Assembly: GCA_905250885.1 (NCBI GenBank)
Contig: CAJNOQ010003092.1
Coordinates: forward strand, 1 to 21,464
DNA from: Didymodactylos carnosus
Taxonomy: Eukaryota > Rotifera > Eurotatoria > Philodinida > Philodinidae
Length of the DNA stretch: 21,464 bases
Direction: 5' to 3'
Part shown: positions 8,925 through 18,384 of the stretch, piece after piece
How the letters are laid out: the number at the start of each line of letters is the position of its first letter
Numbering within the stretch: the stretch's first letter is position 1
Notes under the pieces: generated by a model
Told to the model about the DNA's origin: nothing
What the model saw: only the letters and a program-made list of their open reading frames with translations
Database searches by the model: none
Translations under genes and position numbers: made by a program

Positions 8925-9673
8925 GAATTATATATCTGTCATACGAAAAACGTCTCAAGTCAATCACTCGCTAATATTATATTTGCAGTGCGTTTATTTT
9001 TTATATACATATGCTATTAAATCGTAGATAAATGGCAACTAAGATAAATAGAAAAAAAATGCTTCTACTTCTACTTACAAAAAACAACTTGTCAACGCTA
9101 AATAAAAATAGAAAAATTGTTGAAAGCAATAACGAAGTACAATTATGTATTTTATAAGAATTATATACTATAAAATGCATAAAAATATAGAGTATAAGCT
9201 CCACATTGCTGTTGACATTTAAATGTATTCATCGGGAGATGACAAAATGTACCTTACGAGAGATTCTTCTCAGACGGTCACAGCTGCTTTCGCTTATACT
9301 CTGATGATTAAATATTATTGATAGAACATATGATTATAAGAAAAAGTGTAAGAGAATTTTGTGCTGGCGTGTTCTGCTCTGCATAAAGAGATATTAATTA
9401 TTCAAGTTATTTTGGAAATTAAGTGATAACTTTTCTTATTTTCCCCATATATCGGCGGTGAAACACTATTTAGAATCGAAATTTATTTTACAAATACATC
9501 TTATCGATGTCTCATTGCGCTAAAAAACTCAGATCTATCAAAAAAATAAATCGAAAGTTTATTAAGTCAAGGATTTGTCACACAGAATTTTCGTATATCC
9601 ATGTGCATTCTTCTCAATTAAAATTCATCATGTTTTTAGATTATAAAACACGTGATTTATGCATTAATCTGAC
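8925..9673. other. Intergenic, upstream of the P2X gene
   Basis: AT-rich; the P2X promoter must lie here but no specific site can be defended. Short open frames at 9001-9204 (-) and 9507-9719 (+) show no domain. Confidence 0.4.
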
Positions 9674-10264
9674 GAGGGGAGGTCACCAAATACCACCTTG
9701 CTTTTTAGCTCTAAGCTAGTGGGTAATAGGTAAAAAAATGTGCTGAATCCGAATATGACAATGGTTTGGGCCGCTAGGCCTCCAAAGACTGGATTTCTAG
9801 AAAACCAGTTTTCCAGAACTCCAAAAACTCTCCAAAACTTTTCTTAATAAGTTAAAATTGTAGCACGCGAAATTCTGATCAAAATGAGACATTGCCCAAC
9901 TCTACATGACATTTCTTTGCAAAGTTATGGAATTTACAAGAAAAGCCAAATGTTCATTGTCAGCTCAAAGCTACAAATATAAGAAGGAAAAATTTTCTTG
10001 TAAATTCCATAACTTTGCAAAGAAATGTCATGTAGAGCTGGGCAATGTCTCATTTTGATCAGAATTTCGCGTGCTACAATTTTAACTTATTAAGAAAAGT
10101 TTTGGAGAGTTTCTGGAGTTTCTGGAAAACTGGTTTTCTAGAAATCCAGTCTTTGGAGGCCTAGCGGCCTAAACCATTGTCATATTCGGATTCAGCACAT
10201 TTTTTTACCTATTACCCACTAGCTTAGAGCTAAAAAGCGAGGTGGCAGTTGGTGACCTTCCCTC
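9674..10264. mobile_element. Foldback element, about 270-bp arms
   Basis: Left arm 9674-9944 and right arm 9993-10264 are reverse complements with few mismatches and about one 1-bp indel; the loop is 48 bp. Landmarks in both arms include TGCTGAATCCGAATATGACA and a CTAGAAA-containing block. The block GGTTTTCTAGAAATCC is shared with the 171-bp foldback at 4830-5000. No coding frame and no clear target duplication. Confidence 0.85.
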
Positions 10265-10702
10265 ATGAGTAACAAGAAAAACTGCGTGCAGCTTCACCGA
10301 TGATAATAAGTAGTTAACTCAAACTTTGCTATTTTTTTACGAAGAAATTTATGTAAGGTGCCACTAACTCAAAGTTTAAGCACCTCTTAGATTTCTTTTA
10401 AACATACATATTGTGAACCACCAGGAACTGCTGATTACGAATCTGATTTTATTTTTTAGTTTTGACCGCATGTTCATGGAGAAAAACGCTTGGGATTGCA
10501 CCCGTGTCAAAAATGAGAAAAACGCGATATATCTCAGCTCCCTTTCACGCTAGAATTTTTTCGACGTGATATTTGGGATCCTTGGATGAAACTGACCGTA
10601 GACACATGGTTTAGAGCCAGATGCCGCATATCCTTCCGGTTGAAAAAATTTCGAAATCAGCACTTCTCCATATGTAGTACCGAATTTCCTGACCCCGTTT
10701 TG
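10265..10702. other. No gene recognised
   Basis: A short minus-strand frame (10550-10732) has no known motif and runs into the inverted repeat arm. Confidence 0.4.
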
Positions 10703-10857
10703 AGATATTTGTTCAGCAGCTAGCACCCGCATTCTTACATCGTTCGAACCACCGGGAGACGCACAACAACTTAATGTTTTGCTTTTTTCGCTGTTCTTTT
10801 CCTGTATTTAGATAGAGCACCCGGAAACGAAACATGTCAAAATCGGCCAGGTCATTG
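10703..10857. repeat. 155-bp inverted repeat arm L (pairs with 14008-14162)
   Basis: Reverse complement of 14008-14162 at a constant coordinate sum of 24865, with scattered mismatches. Outside the arms the sequences do not match. The arms enclose about 3.46 kb containing the CpG-rich palindrome cluster and the hAT transposase remnant. Confidence 0.8.
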
Positions 10858-11198
10858 TCGAATAAAAAATTCGTTTTTCCTTCAAAACTGATGAAAACAA
10901 CTCCAAATAGGTAAAACACAACGGCGAATCTTAGAGGAGTGGTTTCGAAATGATTCGAGAGTCAGCATAGGGGTCACGTGCGGAATGCTGTAGGATGGAA
11001 ATGGCATCTTTGGCCCGGGATAAAATAAAAAATTTTAATTTAATAGATTTTAATAAAAATAACAAATATCTTCAAATAAATAGGTTGGAGAAATATGATT
11101 GATCAGCCTATGACTCACTATGAAGCGCTAGCAAAACAAAGGCCTAAAGAAACAGTTGATTTACCCAGCCGAAAAAAAATCCTTAAAAATGGCAAGAA
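10858..11198. other. No gene recognised
   Basis: AT-rich interior of the 155-bp-arm unit. No coding motif. Confidence 0.4.
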
Positions 11199-11344
11199 AA
11201 ACGCGTTAGTCAACGATCGTTAAAAACGCCGTTGAAACGCGTTTGTTCTCGTTTACACTTTTATTAAAACGCGTTTTCGATGCCGAACGATCGTTAAAGA
11301 TGCCGTTATTCCTCGTTTTCGTCAAAACGCGTTAACGAACGATC
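11199..11344. repeat. CpG-rich palindrome cluster (AACGCGTT / AACGATCGTT)
   Basis: Four AAACGCGTT-type sites (near 11199, 11235, 11267, 11324) alternate with AACGATC words starting at 11212, 11286 and 11338. AACGATCGTTAAA is followed by a GCCGTT word after both 11212 and 11286, giving a diverged tandem unit of about 74 then 52 bp. Each core word is its own reverse complement, so the stretch can fold on itself in many ways. It stands out in an AT-rich neighbourhood. Confidence 0.6.
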
Positions 11345-12343
11345 TCAAAAAATATTGCTCAGATGTACGCGCATGCTAGACCGGCATATACTTCGCGACA
11401 GACGCATAGCTAGAAAACTTTGCCATGCAGCTAATTTACTCTTGACATATTTCAAACAAGATCAGTTTTGTATAATTTATTGCCTAAATGGGAAATTGTT
11501 CGCAAACCGGTGGGTTCGCTGTAATTCTTTTCTTAGTAGGGCAGGCAACGGGTTTCTCTCTTAGTGACTGTCTATAGAATTAGTTTACATTCATTTCCTT
11601 AGTCCCTATTACTTGAAGATTCACATACGATATCAGGTCAACTGTTGTCCATATTGCAATATATTACATATCTCCGGAAACCAAAAAGTATATGCAGAGT
11701 TTGGGGCGTGTGAGCTTTCGAAATTAGCACATTCGGTTTTATATAGTTTCCTGACTTCCAGTCCAATGTATTGTCGAATGTTGGGAAAATCTTTTACCTA
11801 AAAAATCTGCGAAAACAATTACGTTGCAAAAGAGTATTTATTTGCGAACTAGTATTTGATTTGCATTCGACGATTCATACTTGAAACAAGCAGTGTAAAC
11901 GAATTGCTTCAAATATTATATCGCAGAAGCAATTGTTTACATCTACCAGAAATCAAGTATAATACATGTAAAATGAATTCTATATAAAAAATAAGTGCAA
12001 TATAAATCTGAAATAGAAGATAAACATAGAGAAGAATATGTAAGATGTAAACAACTCGGGCAAAGTCAAATAATAAATGATACTACTGAAAGTCTATAAC
12101 AAGCTCTTCGGAAAGAAAATATGATGGATGTGACTTACAATTTTAGCTTTTATCAGTAGGAGTTTGAAGAAAAACGAGATAGTCAATAAAAAAACGCGCA
12201 GTCATGAAAATCTGCTGACTAGTTTCCTAAGCAGTTGCTCTGCTACTATTTATACAACGTACAGTACTAAATGTTAAGCCAATTCGTGTTTGTAAGCTAA
12301 ATACGAAACCATTAGTTGAACCGCACGTCGTGGAAACAATTAA
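11345..12343. other. No gene recognised upstream of the hAT remnant
   Basis: Open frames at 11355-11564 and 11613-11801 carry no motif I know. The N-terminal half of a hAT transposase (BED finger, first catalytic Asp) would be expected here if the gene were complete; I could not find it. A frame ending in stop at about 12345 is open from about 12235 but unconvincing. Confidence 0.4.
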
Positions 12344-13599
12344 ATGATATATGTTCAACAAACTGGTGGAATACAATCTAAATTACCGAAAACAATCAAA
12401 GGTGGTAGTGGTACTCGTCCATGGAGATCTTACTTTACAGTTCATGATTCATTGAATGCTTCTTTTGAAACATTAGTACAAATTTTACGTGGAAGAAACG
12501 AACAACATCGGATATTTCCGATTAATACAGTGTTGTTGGCCGATATTGTTGATCTCATGAGAAAATTTGCATTAATATTTGATCATTTGGAATTTTCGAA
12601 TCATTCAACGCTACAAAACATTGTTCCTAGTTATTATAAAATGGCTCATTATTGTCGGATTGAAAAAAAATGCACCACAACAGAAATTAATCATTAACGC
12701 ATTGAAATCAGAAATTATAAAGGCTTTAGACGATAAATATTGGCCTTCAATAACAACATTGCATTGGATCGCAACATACTTTGAACCCACATTCAAACAT
12801 CTGGCATTTATTGATGACAAAAAAGATTCTGAAATGCGTAAAAATGAGATACGAAAAGGATTACATGTCTTGGTCAATGATACATTAAAAATGAATGATG
12901 ATGATCCAAAAGTATTAACATCATTATCTTCATTTGTCGTTAATTCACCACCAAGCAAAAGACGTAAAGACGATCCTTTTGCAAATCAAAAAAATCAAAT
13001 CAAATTTATTTCATGTCCTGGATGTTAAATTGACAGTGGTACTGACAAAAAGTTAAGTGAGAAACTTTGACTAGGTCAGCACCATGTTGCCGATATTTGT
13101 CAACAACAAATGATAACAAGTCCGATTTTATCTTCGTCGAATGGGATAACCCGAGCAATGAAAACAGAATTAGATCGACAAATACCGTTCTATGAAAGTA
13201 TGACGATGATTACGGCTTCAGAATATGATCACAATCCTTTACCGTATTGGAAAGAACAACAGGATAATTCAACAATGTTAGCTAGAATAGCCAAATCAGT
13301 TCTTGTTATACAAGATGAGTTTATTTTATTCTTTCTTTCATTTTATCTGTATGATCCGACTTTTTGCGTTGCATATATAATATTGAACTTCCATATCTCA
13401 TTTTATTAGAACCCGAAAGAAGCTTTTTACGAGCATTTTTCTCTATATTTCAGCATCGACTGCAGAAAGCGAACGACATTTTTCAAGTGCGGGACAAATA
13501 GTAACTGAACAGCGAAGTTTGCTTGATCCAGATTGCATCGAATCTTTGATTGTGTTAAAAGAAGCATATATTAACAATTTATGGCCAAAAGAACAATAA
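12344..13599 (+). pseudogene. hAT-superfamily transposase, C-terminal half, broken
   Basis: Pieces in order: 12344-12670 (RPWRSYF, then VPSYYKMAHYC); after a +1 shift at an A8 run (12663-12670), 12671-13028 (ALDDKYWPSITTLHWIATYF, then FKHLAFI, then SPPSKRRKDDP); after stops at 13026 and 13068, 13110-13314 (DHNPLPYWKEQ, MLARIAKSVLVIQ); then 13454-13599 with the hAT dimerisation motif STAESERHFSSAG and RSLLDPDCIESLIVL, ending at TAA. This order matches the C-terminal part of hAT transposases, which cut and paste DNA flanked by 8-bp duplications. The last two pieces join in frame if 13315-13453 is an intron ending TTTCAG whose donor reads ATGAGT instead of GTGAGT. N-terminal half, including the BED finger, not found. 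Not functional as read. Confidence 0.85.
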
Positions 13600-13603
13600 C
13601 TTC

Positions 13604-14007
13604 ATTTTTATAATGATTGACTCGAAAATATGAACAGCAAAAACTTGTTTCTACCAATTTATCTGTTGACAAGTGTTCTGTATTATTTCTTTCACATTCT
13701 AACTAAAGAGACTACTAGAAAAAAACTTTTCGTATTGGGTTGAACTTCGTGCCTCACGTTAATACTGAAATAACCGGAACAGGAAGATTCCGGAAAATAC
13801 ACAAGCTTACCTTTCTGCAAAAAATCGGTTTTTCACAAAATCCGGACTTTAATCTGCCATGGCATCGACTGGTTTTTACCGGTCGAACTCCAAAATTGAA
13901 CCGGCCGATTTTTTGCCGGTTTATTACCGCTTCAGCTACACATTAAACCGACCGGTAAACTGGCTAGTCCGATCAGGTTAGTAAAAATTCAACCGGTTCC
14001 AACTATG
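13604..14007. other. 3' flank of the hAT remnant with CCGG-rich stretch
   Basis: From about 13775 to 13995 the words CCGG, ACCGGT and GCCGGTTT recur at least eight times among T-runs, like a decayed low-complexity or palindromic repeat. No coding motif in the open frame at 13740-13946. Confidence 0.45.
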
Positions 14008-14162
14008 CAATGACCTTGCCGATTTTGACATGTTTCGTTTCCGGGTGCTCTATTTCAATACAGGAAAAGAACAGCGAAAAAAGCAAAACATTAAGTTGTT
14101 GCGCGTCTGCTGGCGGTTCGAATGATGTAAGAATGCGGGTGCTAGCTGTTGTCCAAATATCT
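14008..14162. repeat. 155-bp inverted repeat arm R (pairs with 10703-10857)
   Basis: Contains TTTCGTTTCCGGGTGCTCTA and GCGGGTGCTAGCTG words found inverted in the left arm. It lies about 410 bp past the hAT stop codon. Confidence 0.8.
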
Positions 14163-14397
14163 ATCCAGGTGATTTAGACACAGTAGTAAACAGTGATATA
14201 CCGTCAGTTACAGGTGCCAAATCCTGTGTTGGTTTCCTACAGTCGTAAGCGCTACGCTGCGGTGATTTCCAGCGGCCGTTTTTAGTTAGCGAACCTGTTT
14301 TTGGTAGTTATAAACTACTAGTGAGTATCCGTGAGTGTCGGTTATATATAATGTGTACGAACACTGTTTTTTACGTGTGTCGTTTAAAATAAGAATA
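14163..14397. other. Intergenic, nothing recognised
   Basis: No feature supported. Confidence 0.4.
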
Positions 14398-15092
14398 GGG
14401 ATCCAGCAAATAAGAGATATCGTTTCTCGCACGTGCAGCATATTCCTAAACAAATATGCCAAATGTTTGTCTGTTTCTGTTCTCTTTCTCTCTTTCACTG
14501 CGTGAGGAACGTGAAAAAATCAGTTCAGCAGTGTTTGTCATTCACCGTTTTATCCTTGTAACGCTTTTTCAAACAATGCGCCAAAAAAGTTGAAAAGTCA
14601 AGTTGTAAATGCGACCCTGCTTAATTCTTTTCCTTTTTAGATGGATCTGAGACTTCGAGTTACGTTTCTCACTCGCCAGTCAGGTAAAACCTTGACTTTT
14701 CTCCGACAGGAGATGAAAACACAAGTTAAAACCATGTAGACATGAGCTCCATCGTCTCCGTTTTTTTATCGCCACAGTCACTTTAATCTATTTTAGCAGA
14801 GATACGACACTACACTGCAGAACAGAAACTGTGACACAAACGAAAAGAAAGATATGCTTAGATACGATAAACGCAAGAAAGATATCTCGGCGATATAACA
14901 GAAAGATAAACAAAGATGTGCCTTTTTTCATAGCTAAACAGATCTGTATCTATCTGTCGTATCTATGCATATCTTTCTGTGCCTTTGTGTCAGATTTTTC
15001 TGTTCTGCAGTGGAACTTAGTATCTGCGCGAATGTAATGTCTACACGTAATACATCTTGTATGAAGAAAGATATCTCCTTATTTGCTAGATT
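14398..15092. mobile_element. Candidate TIR element related to the MITE at 19801-19945
   Basis: The left end (14398 on: GGGATCCAGCAAATAAGAGA) and the reverse complement of the right end (15064-15092: AGCAAATAAGGAGATATC) match each other and also match the TIR of the 145-bp MITE at 19801. After the left end, the order of words (GCAC.TGCA, TTCTGTTCTCTTTC, CACTG.G, GAAAAAAT) parallels the interior of that MITE. The central part is interrupted by a separate foldback at 14813-15012. Pairing of these two ends into one element is inference. Confidence 0.5.
14813..15012. mobile_element. 200-bp MITE with CACTGCAGAACAGAAA ends
   Basis: Terminal inverted repeats of about 60 bp (14813-14872 and 14953-15012) begin CACTGCAGAACAGAAA and share further blocks such as AGAAAGATATGC and TAGATACGA. 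Flank is TA on the left but GA on the right, so the target duplication is not proven. No coding capacity. Appears nested in the element at 14398-15092. Confidence 0.75.
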
Positions 15093-15169
15093 CCTAATAA
15101 GAAAACACACATCTTCCACCACCCATTTGTCTGTTATATAGCTTATACACAGAATACAGACTACAACGT

Positions 15170-15640
15170 AACGCTCGTCTGCACTCACTTGGTCCCTTGA
15201 CTTTAGAATCTCATATCTGCAACGGACCTTCCATGACTTTGAACCAAAGACGACTTTTTCTCCGTGCTGATGTGTAAGCTTCGCAATCTAATCTAAAACG
15301 TTTTCTCGAGACCCTCCAAAGACCCACAAAGGTCTAAGAACATTTCCTAATTCAAAACAATGCGAACAGCACCCAGGGTAAGTGAGAAATGTACTTGAGC
15401 TTCTCTGATTCCACAAAAAAGCGCCCAGTTTACTATGAAGCTAAAACGTTTCTAGATACCCTCTGAAGATTCCAAGGGGGGTGTAAGTTTTTCTGATCGA
15501 TTTGCTATGATACGCTATCTACATTCTCCAAGTTTTATCATCTGCACACGACTTTTTGTGTTATCAAATTTAGACTGATTTCTACCTATGCACATCTATC
15601 ATGGAATATCTGACAGCCATTAGTTTAAGCTTTTTATTTA
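15170..15640. repeat. Direct repeat A flanking the LINE
   Basis: Diverged copy of 18385-19222 in the same orientation. Shared blocks in order: GTAACGCT(C/G)GTCTGCACTC then GGTCCCTTGA; CATGACTTTGAA; CTTCTCTGATTCCACA; TCTGAAGAT; TATGATA; AAGTTTTAT(C/T)ATCTG; ATGGAATATCTGACAGCCA. It lacks the MITE and about 130 bp near the right end that copy B has. No coding motif; identity unknown. Confidence 0.75.
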
Positions 15641-15940
15641 AAGAAATCAAAAAAAAGAAACAAGAAAAGAAGACCAAACAAGTGAAATCGTTGTCCTAAG
15701 GACTACATTGTATCTCCTGAGAGGAATCCTTAAACAGAACATCATCATAAAATAAAAATGGACGAAAAGAAAAGAAAAACGTTGGACTTAGAGAAAGAAG
15801 AAAAGAACATAAAGTGAGAGCAATAAAAATAGATGAAGGAAACTGTGTCAATAAGAGAAAAACACCCAACATTGGCGTTTTAGAAACAAGGGGTGGATCA
15901 GGTAAATCTGTAAAAGTAAAAAAGTAGAGGACGTAGTCTG
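15641..15940 (-). other. Probable LINE 3' untranslated region
   Basis: Lies between the LINE C-terminal stop (15941, minus strand) and repeat A. On plus it is purine-rich (many AAAGAAAAG words). No ORF. No clear 3' tail repeat or target duplication identified. Confidence 0.4.
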
Positions 15941-16276
15941 TTAGAAACGCTTACTGGCAGTAATAAAATCACCCACAAACTGACACACAGATATCAAGAG
16001 ATCACTGGATAAATGTGTTCTAAGTAGAAGTGTATCAATATCTAAACTAAGACTTAGATTACCCAGCTGAACAGCCAGAATTGCTCGAGCTCGATCGTAC
16101 TTTGGACATTCCAAGAGATAGTGTTTTGGATTTTCAACAACCTTTATTGACGGAGACAGAGACAAACAGCTATCGCAGAAATTTTTACAAACAAGTTTAT
16201 GTTGTTTGAGATGGAAGCTAAGCGCGGAGAAATTCACTCTTAAGCGGCAAAATAGTGCATCAGCTCGACGATACAT
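15941..16276 (-). pseudogene. LINE C-terminal segment with zinc-knuckle-like motif
   Basis: Frame reads ALFCRLRVNFSALSFHL, then CKNFCDSC with HYLLECPKY about 20 residues later (C-x2-C...H-x4-C), and ends FVGDFITASKRF and a stop. These are the usual features of the end of LINE ORF2, probably nucleic-acid binding. It is offset from the preceding thumb frame by a frameshift at roughly 16255-16280. Confidence 0.8.
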
Positions 16277-16866
16277 GGTAATTTATTGGTAGGTGGAAGT
16301 ACAATGTTTTTTAACTCTTTTCGAAATGTCTCAGGCTTTTGTCTAACACTTAGTTGCAGATGTGTTGAGATGAGATCAGACCATTCTCTAAGAGCAGTCG
16401 GGAAAAAGAACAACCGAAAAAAAGAACTTTTATCTGCATAATCATATAGTTTAGGCACCCTGTCTCGTCTTAAGCTGTATCTTGTTTTCTTTACCTCTAC
16501 GTATCTAACATGCTGAGCACTTATTCTAACTAAACCAAAAATAATCTTATAAATCATGCACATTCTGTTAACATAGAATAGCTGAGAGAACGAGAGCCAA
16601 TGTTGATCCTTGAACAACTTATCTTTAGAAGTACCTCTCATAGCATCCCTAACAGTTAAGCAGATCTGATACTGACAACTCTCTAATTTTAGAATATTCT
16701 TTTGCGTAGTCAATGGGTATATTTCGCTGCCATGGTTAACTAGAGATTGAATAAGAGATTTGTATAAGCATTCAAATACTGAACGATTGAGATTCCATTT
16801 GAGAAGTCTCATATAGTTGTGAACGAAAGTTATTTTTCCAATTACGTAGTCAATATGAGAATCCAC
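16240..16866 (-). pseudogene. LINE thumb/connection segment
   Basis: 208-codon frame beginning DSHIDYVIGKITFVHNYMRL and containing LYKSLIQSLVNHGSEIYP, LESCQYQICLTVRDAMRGTS and RDRVPKLYDYADKSSFF, as found after the RT core in LINE ORF2. A short piece in a third frame (about 16868-17030, with HKYLGLFLSSNLSW) links it to the RT, so there is one frameshift near 16866 and another near 17025. Confidence 0.8.
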
Positions 16867-17004
16867 GATAGATTTGAGGAGAGAAATAGACCTAGGTATT
16901 TATGAAGAGTAACTTCGCGAACGAGTTTGTTCTGAATGAATAACGGTGAATGGTATGAATTTAAAGCTAACGCACGTTTATGAAATAACTGGGCGACACA
17001 TTTT

Positions 17005-17652
17005 TCAAAATGTAGAGTTACTTGCCATGTAGAACCACCACTGAACTATTTGTTCAAGATCTCTGTTTATTGTGTCAGTTGACTTTTGAAGAGAAGATGA
17101 GTAGTGGAAAAGACTGGTGTCATCAGCATACAAACTGAAATGAGATTCAAGACCCTCTCCTAGATCATCAATATAAATGAGAAATAAGAGAGGGCCTAGA
17201 ATTGATCCTTGAGGGACGCCGCAGTTTATTTCTAAAAAATCAGACGAAAAACCATCAACAACTGTTCTTATTTTTCTATCATTTAGATAATTTTCAATCC
17301 ACTTAACAACTTGTTCACATACCCCTTTTTGTCTCAGCTTGAAAATTATTCCTCCATGCCACACACTGTCGAATGCCCTTGAGAAGTCAAGGAATATAGC
17401 TCTTACAAAACCTTGTTCCTCAAGACCTTCATGAATGTAGTGGATAAGATTTAACAGTTGATTAACACACGAGTCCCTTTTAACGAAACCAGATTGATGA
17501 ACTGAAGTGAGATTAGTCGAGAAGAAATAGTTGTATAAATAGGCGAATATCACACGTTCCATAACATTGCCGATAATAGGAAGAAGCGTGATTGGACGAT
17601 AACTTTCTATTTTGTTTATATCCCCTTTCTTACAGACTGGCTTATTGACCAT
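17005..17652 (-). pseudogene. LINE reverse transcriptase core
   Basis: 215-codon frame. PVCKKGD and YRPITLLPIIGNVMERVI open the RT; motif A is FLDFSRAFD (Asp 89), motif B is GVPQGSILGPLLFLIYIDDL (about 145-164) and motif C is YADD at 175-178, so the catalytic Asp triad is intact. The region normally preceding KKGD is missing: the upstream linker ends at RNILYRK and the RT starts at once, which implies a deletion of perhaps a hundred residues or more. A frameshift ends this frame in WWFYMASNSTF. Confidence 0.9.
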
Positions 17653-17992
17653 TTTCTGTATAGAATATTTCTTTTTTTGTGTAATTTCCTAAGTTCTTCC
17701 TTAAACCATATCTTGTCACTTCCAGAGAGCTTGAGAACTTTATTATGAGACTTAGCAAGATCAAAGACTATACCCGTGACGCATTCTACTCTCTCATCGA
17801 GATTATTCATATTTTTGAGAAGTGTTCGCCAAGGAACCAAGCTCAAATTATTTCTAAAAATTTCCCAATTAGCCGCTTTATAATTGAAAATGAGTCTTGT
17901 GGTAGATGGTAGTTTTGCTAAACAGGATGGCAATCGAAAAGATATAGCGCAGTGATCACAACTTGTAATAATGTTGGATACAACTTCAACAT
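17616..17992 (-). pseudogene. LINE endonuclease C-terminus and linker
   Basis: Frame reads VVSNIITSCDHCAISFRLPSC, then WKSL-type linker words (NYKAANWEIFRNNLS, SDKIWFKEELRKLHKKRN). The CDH triplet sits where APE endonucleases carry the catalytic SDH, so the Ser is replaced by Cys. The first reported frame start is not an ATG; this is an internal piece, joined by frameshift to the upstream endonuclease frame near 17990. Confidence 0.7.
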
Positions 17993-18342
17993 GAGTAACA
18001 CAGACTCACAATGAAAGGGTCTAGTAGAGTGTTGGAAATTAGTCTAGTGGGTTTACTTACAAGTTGAACAAAACCCATATTATTCATAAAGTGCCTCAAC
18101 AGTACTCCTTCTTTAGTTGTTTGTTTAGTAGGCACACTACTCCACTCAGCACAATGTGCATTTAAGTCACCTGTAATAATAACTGAATCAAAGTTACGTT
18201 TGCGAAAAGATAAAGTAATCAATGTTTTTTGAATATGATTAATAATTTCATTGATATCGCAATAATCCGGGCGATAACATAGTATTAGAAGCAAGCCAAT
18301 GACAGTCATTTTTCCGTATTTTCCGCACAGACAGATAACCAT
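17986..18342 (-). pseudogene. LINE APE-type endonuclease, middle part
   Basis: Begins SYKMVIC just upstream of the reported ATG, then IGLLLILCYRPD (usual IxYRPP block), then the catalytic block VIITGDLNAHCAEWSS, then RLISNTLLD. About a third of the endonuclease N-terminus is absent because the sequence changes to repeat B at about 18385. A piece resembling SYKMVIC with different upstream sequence occurs at 19236-19285. Confidence 0.75.
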
Positions 18343-18384
18343 TTTGTAAGACCCTGAACTGAAGTTAGGGGAATAATCTGGTAT

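Larger units (their letters stand above)
15941..18380 (-). mobile_element. Degenerate non-LTR retrotransposon (LINE) with APE endonuclease and RT
   Basis: Read on the minus strand the pieces give the usual ORF2 order: APE-type endonuclease C-terminal half (GDLNAH), linker, reverse transcriptase (FLDFSRAFD, GVPQGSILGPLL, YADD), thumb/connection region, and a C-terminal zinc-knuckle-like tail ending in SKRF. The style (KYLGL, HYLLECP) is that of the Jockey/CR1/L2 group; the exact clade is not certain. It is inactive: at least four frameshifts, a probable internal deletion at about 17650 and no recognisable complete endonuclease N-terminus. Five separate frames are annotated below. Diverged direct repeats flank it at 15170 and 18385. 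Confidence 0.9.

Noticed and set aside
9674-10264. Palindrome as rolling-circle (Helitron) ends or telomeric hairpin
   Set aside because: No TC...CTRR ends or telomere repeats seen; a simple foldback explains it.
12611-12958. Minus-strand 115-codon frame
   Set aside because: Antisense shadow of the hAT transposase match.
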